This document shows positions 12,580 through 23,387 of a stretch of DNA of 64,000 nucleotides, in pieces (positions within the stretch are counted from its first letter, which is position 1; each line of letters opens with the position of its first letter). The notes below the pieces were generated by a model that saw nothing but the letters and a program-made list of their open reading frames with translations, searched no databases and had not been told where the DNA came from. Where the stretch lies: contig NC_090787.1 of the NCBI RefSeq assembly GCF_040054535.1, forward strand, positions 15,597,501-15,661,500, written 5' to 3'. The stretch comes from Antennarius striatus (Eukaryota > Chordata > Actinopteri > Lophiiformes > Antennariidae). A program made the position numbers and the translations under genes.

Positions 12580-15069
12580 TGAGACAGACACCCACCCTCA
12601 CACTGTAGATGGATCGACTTGTGTAATAACCCCTCGTCCTACGGGTATAACCCTGCCGTCTCTCCATCCTCCTGTTTTCGTCGCCACTTCCATCATTGTG
12701 ATGGACGTGGCGGGGCTTATGTCACCGTGATGTGACGGAATGTGACACGACACACATGTCGCCTCTCAGGGGATGAAGGGGTGCCGTCTGCCGACCGGAG
12801 GAGAGGATATACCGGGAATGAGAATTTGTAGAAATGCAGGACTGACACGCCAGTGGAGCGACGGATTGTAATCAGGATAATATAGTGAGCTGGAGGAAGA
12901 CTAAAGCTGGGTGAGCTGAAGAGGAAGCTAGGGTGGAGAAGGACGCAGCCTTTGTCATTTAGAAGTTACGAGTGGGGAGAATGCGGAATGAGTTCATTGT
13001 AAATATTTGTGTAGCTTTGTTCTGGTAGAAACAAGATTTCACTCATACTTGTCCCAGCGCCATACTCCCTGTCACGGTAGATGCATCGTGTCAAACGCTG
13101 CTTTGGCAGCGTCACAGCTCTATCTTTAGTGACACTCAGCGTTCCTGACATTCTGTACTTACTGAGCGTGAGTCGTCTTATTATCTCCGGGGTGTGCCAT
13201 GTTGGGTCAGTGCTCAGAGGAAGCCAACAGGTGAGTGTTGAGGTGCTTCCTCAGCGCGCGCACCCGAGGACGTCCTGCAGTGGTGTTCATTTTCTTTTAG
13301 GGATTGTCTTTAAGTTGAGTTAATGGTGTTTGTTTAGTCGACAGTTCAGTCTACTGTTTTGCTCGGAGGCAGGCAGGTACGTGAAGGAACTAGTGGTTAG
13401 AAAACAGGCTCTGTGAGCACTTTGAATTAATGGTAAGATTGTGATATAATATTGGATTAACAGTGTTGTGTTTCTAAAAAGAGAAAAATTATTTTAATTA
13501 TTTTTTTCCGATGAAATTCCCAGTGATTTTTGCGATAAACGCCAAGTGTGAAAGAATTATTTGGGAAACGTTTGTCCATATAAGAAAATGTATAATTAAA
13601 ACCAACTGCACAAAACAACACGAGTGATTCTAAAATTGTCTTTTCATTTAGCTTTTTTTTTGTAAAGCTTTGACTTGAAATCCGTGATATTATTTGAAGG
13701 AATATTGTTCACGTGACTCCACAGGAAGAAGCCAGCTGCCTGTCGTTTCAATACGCTGGATGGTTTCCTGCTAATAACCGTGTTTTTGTATATTCTCGCA
13801 GAAAAGCGTAAGTTGACGTGGAAATGATGTTTGTGATATTACTCTCAGCAAATAATGGACGAAAAGAAAAACTTGAGATGGAGGTTGAGTAAATGAAATG
13901 TGTAGGGAGTGAGAGAGGGAGTGCAGCTCTCTGTTGTGACTGAAGAGAAAAATGGGATTTGCATAAATAAGGCTGAACCTTTTACATCCAGAAAGCAGAC
14001 AGATGAGGAAGAATGCGTTTGTCCCTCTTTGTAGCATTGTTGTGTAAAAAAAAAGAAAAAAAAAGATTAAGCCACTAGAGGTTAGTGGTAAGGTCATGAT
14101 CCCTCTCCTGTTATTGATCCCAGTGGATGCTCCACCGGTATGAATCCTCCCGTCTCCCCTTCAGAGGAATGTGTGTGACGTAGCCGGGAGGCGTCGACCC
14201 TGAGCTCAGCCTGCGTACGACGACTGTTACATAAGCATGAAATGAATTGCTGTCTTTTAGTGCCACCCACATTTTAAAACCCAAATCTAATTGAATTGAA
14301 CTATTTTCTGCCCCCTTTTCAAGTGGAACCTCGTATTTATATCAGAGGCAAGAAGCTCATTTTAACAGCCTCATTATACTGTTTTCCCATTAACTTGCGT
14401 GCACTGCAGCTCTTGGTGTACGCCGTGACAGACAGTTCAGCATCTTTACTGGAGATGGAGGAAGAGAAATCTCTGTGATTACCGCTATGGTGCTTTGTTG
14501 TGTGTGTCTGTGGTTGGCTGCAGTGTGTGTGTGTGTGTCGCAGCATTCCTCATGACAGTCATGTCAGCAAGCTCCCCAATTAGTGTCTCGTTTGTGTGCG
14601 ATTGGAGGGAACGTGTGATTGACAGGTCCTGCTGTTAGCAGACATGCCCGTTTGCACGTTAATCGTATTTTTTGTGTAAGGGTTTAGTTTTACCTCTTCA
14701 GGTTATACATACCACAGAGACAGGGGGTTTGGTTCTGCTGATATAAGAAATATAAATCTAAGCACACTGAATTTTTTTTTTCTCCTCCAATGGACGATCT
14801 GTTGAAACGTCACGCCAAGGTCTCTGGGATGGATCATATGGGGGATGACGTTAATCTCTCAGTAGAGCGTAGAGTTACTAACCATATTTGTTCAACTACG
14901 GCAAGCCGGAAAATATTTTTAAGCTACTCTTTTAAGGGTGTGGCACCCAGGGAGAAACGCATGTATCGTGTTAGAATTGAGGGGATCTGTACAATTTTTA
15001 CAACCATTAATTTATTTTCCCTTTCAAGCTGCTAACCGTTTGTGTGAATAACAGTGAAACATTGTGTGA
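12580..15069. other. gene-free stretch with one donor-like site
   Basis: No coding sequence recognised. A strong donor-like AACAG|GTGAGT occurs at 13230/13231 downstream of mixed-composition sequence, so a non-coding 5' exon of bcl9 is possible but unproven. Short A-rich runs lie near 14048-14063. Confidence 0.4.
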
Positions 15070-15231
15070 CAGTATTTTCCGCACTATAAGGCACACGTAA
15101 AAGCCTTTAATTTTCTCAAAAACCAACAGTGCACCTTATAATCAGTGCACCTTATATTTGAAAACTGTTTTAAAATAGGCCTTTGAGGCGCGCCTTATAG
15201 TCCCATGCGCCTTATAGTACGGAAAATACTG
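15070..15231. repeat. palindromic MITE-like repeat, family A copy 2
   Basis: A fuller copy of family A. It opens with CAGTATTTTCCGCACTATAA and closes with the inverse complement (CTTATAGTACGGAAAATACTG, read in two parts). Internal GCGCCTTATA-type blocks are present. The terminal inverted repeats are over 20 bp and nearly perfect. Confidence 0.8.
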
Positions 15232-17510
15232 TAGTTGAAGAATGTGTTTCTCTCTTTCTCCATGGTTTCTGGTCCCTCCCTACGATGGTTGGCTTTCTGT
15301 TCTGCCTTTTTGTAGCTATCTAGAATAAATAAATAAAAACTTTCTCAGATGTGGTTGGCATTAGGAATTACATTGCCTGAACCGTTATATAAACGGAAAA
15401 CCCTTTTCAGACTGAAATCTTCACATGATTGTAGTGATTGTGATTCAGGTGGGCTGTGAAGTCCTCACGTTTTAAATTTGTCATATTAGATTTTTCCCAC
15501 GCTGTCCAAATTTTATTTATTTATTTTTGCTACCCCATCTTTCATGATTGCATGAGATTGTGTTATTGTTGACGGTGTTTTAGTTCAGGCTGGCTGGCAG
15601 GTTGTTTTTTTTTCCACTGAAACTTATGCAAGCGACTGTCACTTTGATGAGCAAATAAAAGTCAACAGCAAAATCCACCTGCGTGTGTGCTTTCACCAGC
15701 TTGTTCTGCGTCACTAGAGCCCAAGAGTTTACTTATCTGAAAACCATGCACTCGTTTTGACGTAGGTTTTTTAAAGTTAATTTTAAGCATCTAAATGTGC
15801 TGTCTGGAAAAATTTGAATGACTTCAGGTTTTTTCTAAATAAATATGGATTCGCGGGAGTGTTCACTAATCGCTGATGGGCGCACACCCACTGAAAGGCA
15901 CATAGTCTATTTTCATGATTGAAGGTTAATTCGACCAGTCATTGGAAGCACCAGGCCCCTCCTCTGTGTCCATGTTGAGGATCCAGTCGTGTGCAGCAGT
16001 GATCCTGATAATAGTGAAATGACTTCTCCTGCAGACGGGCGAGAGGCGAGTGCTGCTGCTGTAGCAGGAGTCTGTGTATTTGTCTGCTTCTCAGTGACAC
16101 CCCCCTAACCCCCTCCAAACACTCCACCTCCTTCTCCCCAGGGGAACTCTGGAGCCAGTTACAACGCCGAGTGTTTTGGAAGAGCTCCTAAATATTTTCA
16201 GGATGACAGTGTAATCTGACTGGCCCGCACTTTCTCAAATAGGATTCTCATGCGATTCTCGTGCTCACTCACCAGCACACACAGAAAAACACAGCGGTTC
16301 AGTTTGAACCACAAACTCCCTCTCCACCACCACACTTCACTGTTTGCTCCAGTTAAATGTGCTTCTGGTATTTATTTAGTTAACATGAGGCCCCACCCAA
16401 ACTCTTACCAGTATCAAAACTTAAACTGACTGTTGTCTACTTCTTGGATCAGTAACAGAGTCATGGTATCGACCAAAAATGACCTTTATGTTAAAAATTA
16501 TTTGGATTTCATTTACAGCAATAAGCACAAAATGAAACTATTCATAGAACTTAAAAAGATCTGAAGGATTTCTGTGCTTCCTGGTTACTGGTTGGGATGC
16601 AGTCTATCGTTTATCCGCTTTAAGCCCGTCTGTATGTTACAAACCATCACGTTTGGGTTGAGTACGCTTTCTATTTCTGTGTGTGATCGGCTGTTCAATT
16701 TGGTCACTTGTTAAACCAAGAACACGCATGTTCTTGCTGAAAGAGACAGCTATTCTGAGACAGTAATTCTATGCTTGCTCTTCAGGGTCAGAAAATTGAG
16801 TCTAAAAGCGGTGTGGACATTCTGAGTTTTGATAGCAGCGTTCCAAATGTACCTGAGTGTAGGAATATTGTTTTTTGTTCTATTCAGTTTTGATTGATCC
16901 TTCAATGGTCCTGATCCTGCATTCAGTGCCATCCTTGATCAGCTTTCTGTCACCAGAAAAATTAAGATCCCAGACAGTCTGTGGCTTTCTACTCCTTGGT
17001 CTCACAATAATGTGGGTCTCATTGTAAGTCAGCTAATAAGGGAGGTATAAATCTCTCACAAACACACGGCAGATAAGCAAAGATGGCTGCACAGACACGC
17101 AACAGGATGTCGGAGCGTTTTGAAATCAAAGCTGCTTAAGGCTGTGATTTCAATAACTGGATTAATTAAAGCCATTTTAATGAGCAGACCTTTTACTTGC
17201 TGGCATTAATTAATGTAGTTTTTATTGGGAAGAAAGGCATTTAACCCTAAATGAATCATTTCGCACCCCAGTACACAGTTTTTAAAAAGCTCTGACATGA
17301 AAAAGACCTGTCAAAATCCTCTTTTACTGTCCAACACCCCCCATCCAGAGCAAATTGAACTGTTGAAACTGCAGCCCTATTTTACAGTTTTTAACAGTCT
17401 TTATGTTGTCTCCTCTCTTTACAGTGTGCCCAAGGGCCGTTGAAAGCCCCCTACGGGGGAGTTTCATAATTACACACTGAACACGTAAAGATTCTGGACT
17501 ATTGCTCTTG

Positions 17511-17515
<5 letters not shown>
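15232..17515. other. gene-free stretch upstream of bcl9 exon 1
   Basis: No coding sequence recognised. A TAAT-rich segment at about 17150-17225 holds several ATTAATTAA/TTAATGA words, compatible with homeodomain binding. Confidence 0.4.

Positions 17516-17594
<79 letters not shown>
17516..17594. repeat. (CA)39 microsatellite
   Basis: A pure CA run ending about 285 bp before the bcl9 start codon. It produces false Val-Cys reading frames on the opposite strand. Confidence 0.97.
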
Positions 17595-17597
<3 letters not shown>

Positions 17598-17878
17598 GCA
17601 TGCACACACACACCACCACAAACAAGGACATAGAGAGAATGTTGGAGGTCCAAGAGGAGAGGCCAGCAGCGGCAGGAACAGCAGCGACACATTTCAACAA
17701 GAAAGAGCGAGGGAAGAAAGAGCGAGAGGAGACCAAGGACGCTCGGGGAACCCTCTCTAACATCGGGAATCCAGTTCCTGGTTCCAGGAACGTGCGAACG
17801 AAAGCGCCGCTATCCCACACAGGCAGTCCTCACCAGCTCATCACTCCACCCTGTTCTGTAGTCCTGGGAGCCCCATCA

Positions 17879-17925
17879 ATGCACTCCAATAGGCTAAAGA
17901 ACTCCCCGTCCACCAACACACAGAG
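17879..17925 (+). CDS. bcl9: bcl9 coding exon 1
   Basis: Encodes residues 1-15 plus two bases of codon 16, ending CAG AG|GTGAGT. The ATG was chosen because the next residues match the known BCL9 N-terminus and because splicing to exon 2 restores SPKPKTEAMVRSPP. A TGTAG acceptor-like site at 17857-17861 may start this exon, giving only about 17 nt of 5' UTR in it; the purine-rich sequence at 17636-17740 could alternatively be UTR. Confidence 0.88.
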
Positions 17926-20900
17926 GTGAGTGTGCTCGCTGATTTATATCACATGTCCTCCTGACGGTTTGAGATGCTGGTCGGCCCATATGATGCTACA
18001 ATCCAGATTTACTACTGGTACAGCAAGTACAACAACAGTAATAAATAAAAATCCATCTGCTTCAAGTGTTGTTGTTGTTCTTCACACAACCAGGCTTCAT
18101 GGAGAAGCCCAGGCTTTGCAGACATGTTCCAAATAATGTTTAAAAAAACCCAAAACACAATATTGAAACAAATAAATATTAGCTGTTGTGAATTATTAAC
18201 ATGACTTGGAAGCAAAAACAAAAACGCTTCACCCTCTGTTCAGATGAATGAGTGGAGGACCGGGTGTTAGAGCCGGGGGCTATTTGAATTTATGGATTTT
18301 CTGTAGGGAAAAATCTTTTACACTCGAGCTGAAGCAGATCCCAGTTCAAGCAGCCCTTTGATTGATCGTCTTGGTTTTGGGAAACTTGTATTTGACCATT
18401 TGTAAAATGCATAAAATGTTAAGTTTTAACCCCCCAATACTTTGTTGTAGCCTGTGGGGACATTATACAGTATGTGCCGGCCGTGAACAACCATTTTTGA
18501 AGCCATTGGCTATATGTTACTGAATAATACACAGATCAGATGTCCTGGAGGACACCCATGGAAACTTGAAGAGAACGTACCTTCACACACAACCAAAGAG
18601 TGTGTGTTTGTGTAGGTCTAGTGTATTACAGATTGAAGATCAATTTCCTGCTGCGCTCTTTTTACCTGAAATATTTTGATGCGCGATCCAGAGCCGCTCT
18701 GGGGTCATGGAGTACGCTGTGTTTGGAGGTTTTCCGTGCTGACTCATGGTTCTGGAGCCTCTGGAAATGACTGTCTGGACTGCCAGAATTCTGGCTTTGC
18801 CATCATTTTCTAATAGCTGTGTGTCTGTGTGTTTGTACAGAAAGTGTGCTCGGCTGTGGTTGGGCTTTTTGGACATGTTAGCATTTGTTTCATTCTAGTT
18901 GTACAAGTGTGTGTGTGTGTGTGTGTGTATGTTTGTGAGAGCGAGACATAGAAAGAGATTAGGGTGTGGTAAAGGAATTCTCTGCCAGTTGTATGTGTCC
19001 TGCTTGCCTAAGCTGAACTCCTTTCATAAGTAGTAAGCAGCAGTTATTTGGACTCGGCCAAATAATAAGGGAGCGCGTCCACGCTCAACGGTCTGCATGG
19101 AATTCCTCTTTCTGCAAACTTATAACAAGTGCTACCACAAAGACATTGTGTTTAACAGTGGCAAAGGAAAAAAAGAGGGCATTTAAGGATAATTGTGTTT
19201 CCTTGTCTGTTTCTTGATGGAAAACACGGCGTCTTGTTATAAGTGGGGAGCTGGGGGGGTATCAGACCTCATCGATCGCCAGCTGCTTGGCATTGTACCT
19301 CTTTTTGTCTGGTTTGAGCCCAGTTCCAAAGCGTGATCACGAGGAGTTTGCCAGCCCCAAATGTTTTGGTTGTGTGAATTTGAATTAAAGTGAAAACAAG
19401 GTCAAAATGTCCGCAGGTAGACAAAACGTAATATGTCTGATATTCTCTAAGTGTTGGGGTTCATCTGAGGCTCACCTAAATACACTGTTATGCTGCATAA
19501 TACAAAAAAAATATTAAGTATTTTCTTAAAGCATAGTATAAGTCTACTAATTTTTTCTTTTCCTTGTTTGTCAGCCCTAAACCTAAGACGGAGGCCATGG
19601 TACGCTCACCTCCTGTCATGTCCCCCTCCACTGCCACCCAGATGGACTCTAAAATGCCCAATCAGGGTAAACCTGGGAGCACTGGCAACCAATCACAACC
19701 CTCACCATGCGACCCAAAAACCCTGGGTCCCAAGGGGGCTCAAAATGTGGCAGGGGGCATTGGGCTGAAGAACGGTCAGGGACTGACCTCTGGCCCCAGC
19801 TCCAAAGTCAAAGTGAAGAGGGAGAGAAGCACCTCGGTGGAGTCGTTCGATCAGCCTGAGAGCGGAACGCCCACCAGCGAGGAGAAAGGTACGACCCAAT
19901 GGATTCTGGGCTCTTTTTAGTGTCAGATGTCATCACAAAACGTATCATACATCAGTCCTGCTTTCTCTGAATGATTTCAAATCTTTGTTTCAAGTGCTTT
20001 CATATTTTGTGACCAAGGTTCTGTGTGTTTAGAATAAATTTACCTGAAGTACTGACTACAGGTAGAATACCATCGTGGTTTAACAATGCCATGTCACTAG
20101 TGCTTGTGTTTCAACGGTTCCTGTTGCACACGTCCCCTCCTGCTGAGGCTGAAATAATTTGTGGAGTAGTTTGGTTATCAAAGAAAATAGTCAAAATGTA
20201 AAACTCTTACTCAGAATATTAATAATCAAAGCTTTTTAAGAGCTGAATGTACAGGCGTGAATGTTCTCAAAGGATGCAAAAGTATCCTGGTCCACATTGA
20301 AGAACCATCTTCTCAAATAGCTTCCTTTGAAAATACAAGAAAATCGGATTACAGGGTTACCGATTAATCATTTTGGGGTTACAGTAATCCCTCATTACTC
20401 GCGGTTAATGCGTTCCAGGACCACTCGCAAATAAAGATATTCTGCAATATATTCCATAAGTCTCAGAAATCAGCGTACTTCCGGATGCTGTCGGCCAATA
20501 GAATGCACGTACGGTATCATGTGACTACCTACTAAAGTCCACGATGAGGTGAAGCCGGTCATCTTGAAGCACAAATACGCGAGGGATTACTGTACACTAT
20601 TTCAATATTTCCACACTGACATAGTGATTCCAGAATCCCCACACTCCGTTTTAAAAAAATAAGAATAAATTTGAGACTTCTTGAATGAATAAAAACTTAA
20701 CATTATTAAAAATCAGTCATTCCAAATTCAGAATCATTCGTACGATGTAATTTTGGCGTTAAGTGTCCCTCTGTCCCCGTCAGTCAGTCTGCTACTAGAA
20801 CCAGTGAAATAGTTGTGTCCCACTGGTTGAGACTTAGCCGTGGTTTGAACGCTCTTTTTTTAAACTGGTAACAGGGAAACATAATGATTAAATGTATTAA

Positions 20901-21333
20901 AGAAGACTTAATGTCGTCGCTCAAGACGTGGAGATGATCAGTGCGTCACTAGATTTAAATGGATTTAGACTCAGCTGTCCGGTTGTGATGGGATCGCTCA
21001 GGATGGATGTTGATTCAAGGTGTAAACACTGAAGTAATCAATAGAACACTTGATTTCTAAAATAATCAATGTAGCTGCATTCTTAATTCCTGTAAAGGAT
21101 GTTTATAGTGAAAGCAGCATTGATTAATCGTAGAATCTGCAAACATTCTCTCTATTTATAGCACATAGTTGGTTAGTGGCGTTCCCATGATGCCCTGCCT
21201 CTTCCTAACTTTATATCACTAGTGGATTTTTCTCTTTGGGCACAATCTGGTCAGAAAAAGAAACGATTAGTTGTCTTGTCATAAGTACTTTGAAGTGCCT
21301 CACTATCACCCACACAAGTCAACCCAAACTCAC

Positions 21334-21372
<39 letters not shown>

Positions 21373-23107
21373 TACAGACAGCAGCCGGGTGAAGAGGATG
21401 TGTGTGGCAGAGAGGAGGCAACCGTACAGCGGAACCGACTGGTGCTCTGGAGGCGAAAGTGACGAAGACGACAAAGGATTCTTCAGTAAGTGTGATAACT
21501 TGTGCAACCAAGCATGTATAGCAGTCCATCAGATGACTCATCACTACGTTACCCATAAGCCTTTGCCAGTCCTGAAAACATGGTTGCCCTGGCTGTGTCC
21601 CTGCAGACTGCAACTCCAGTGAGGTGAAACCCCAGGACTCCGTCACACATTCTACCTCCAATGCTGGGCTAAGTCGCTCCTCTACACCGTCCCATAATGC
21701 AATGGGAGGCCAGGGATCCACAACAGAACCTCCTACCGGCCAGAAGCCAGGCTCGAAACTTGTTTATGTCTTCACCACAGAGATGGCCAACAAGTAAGGA
21801 TGCAGAGAGTTTCTATTTCTGTCTGTCATGGCTCGTATCTCTCAGACTATTTTAGGTCTGACTTTTCTTCTCTCCCCATAATTTGATGAGCAATTGAAGA
21901 ATTTTTGGAACATAATTTACATGTATGAGTGTGTTTATTACGCTTGTCACTTCTGCCAGGGAGGTTATGTCATCACAGGTTTTGGTTTGTCTGTATGCTA
22001 CCAGTAAAGCTACTAGTTTGAGTTGTGAAACTGGGTGGCAGGGTTGACCTTATGACAGGACAGAACCCGGTTAACTTTGCAGTGGATCTGGATAAAGGGA
22101 TCAGATTTTTTTTAATTTTTGCTATGTAATATTCGGATAGATGACTATTTCTATTAGGCATCAACTACAATATTTTCAGCACCACAAGGCGCACTGGATT
22201 ATAAAATGCATCTGAGAACTCGTCTTCAATGAATGGTCTATTTTAAAACTTTTTTCATATATGAGGTACATTGGATTATAAGAAATTGAGAAAATTAAAG
22301 GCTTTTAGCTGCGCCTTATAGTACGGAAAATATTGTACTTTACCTTGAATGTGGGTGGAAGGGGAAACTTAACTATAGTACGTAAAGCCAATACTAAAAC
22401 CATATCAATCTAATACCGATAGTGTGATTCCATGTTTAGTTTTTCATTGTAAAGGAATATTATGGAAGTTTCAAACTGTCATGGGACTTGACCCTCTAGG
22501 CGACTTAATGGAGAGACGGAGTTGTAAAAGCTTGTTTTTGCAGAAGCGTTGTCTAGTCCTGATTTAGGGAGCAAGGTTTGCAAATAAATCTTGTCATGTT
22601 TTTAATTCAAGTGTTTTCATACTTGATAATTAGAACATCTTGTCAATACTTGGAGCTTTTTGTACAAAACATGGCACAACGCACACCCACAGTGAAACTC
22701 TTTGAGCAACTGCAGGTAAAAATTAAATGGAATTACTGACTTCGTTCGTTGCCTAAAGTACATCCTTGTTACCCTGTCATCAGAGGTTGTTGTCATCTTT
22801 GATGTTTGTTTTTTTTTCTTAAGGTTTTTGTGTTGATTGCAGAATGATGTTTGCTTCAAGCCTCTTCTGTTTAACTTTTCCAGTCATAACCTAAATCTAT
22901 TCAGTCTGCTCAAACGTGGTAATGTACACCCGTCTTAGATTAACAGGCTGTTGGGAATTAGCCATCAAAGATGTGGATATTTGGCGCGAGGGTTGTGTGT
23001 GTGTGTAACAATTCACTTAGTCGCTTGACCTTGCTTTTACCTTCATGGTCCCATCTAGTACTCATTCATCCAACTCTGGGTCTCTCAAATGTGTAAATGT
23101 GTAGACA

Positions 23108-23178
<71 letters not shown>

Positions 23179-23340
23179 ATTGTGTCTGAAGACTGATATC
23201 TGACTGTCTGCCTTCTTGTCCTCAGGGCAGCTGATGCAGTTCTAACTGGCCATACTGAAAACATCATTGCCTTCCACATGAAAAATATCTCCAACAGCAA
23301 GGACAAAGCTCACCTCCTTCTGGTAATGACATGCACAGAA

Positions 23341-23387
<47 letters not shown>

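Larger units (their letters stand above)
19889..21377 (+). other. bcl9: bcl9 intron 2, with unusual 3' end
   Basis: Contains a family-B MITE (20391-20593). It ends in a (GT)18 run followed only by CTACAG, so the usual pyrimidine tract at the 3' splice site is replaced by a microsatellite. Confidence 0.85.
21794..23225 (+). other. bcl9: bcl9 intron 4
   Basis: GT-AG intron. The first part (about 21951-22110) resembles a common teleost interspersed repeat beginning CTTCTGCCAGGGAGGTTATG. A family-A MITE and a long CA run near the 3' end are also present. Confidence 0.8.

Noticed and set aside
12099..12730. Open frames of about 70-115 codons across the GT repeat, on both strands
   Set aside because: The alternating Cys-Val, Thr-His and Arg-Glu strings are translations of dinucleotide repeats.
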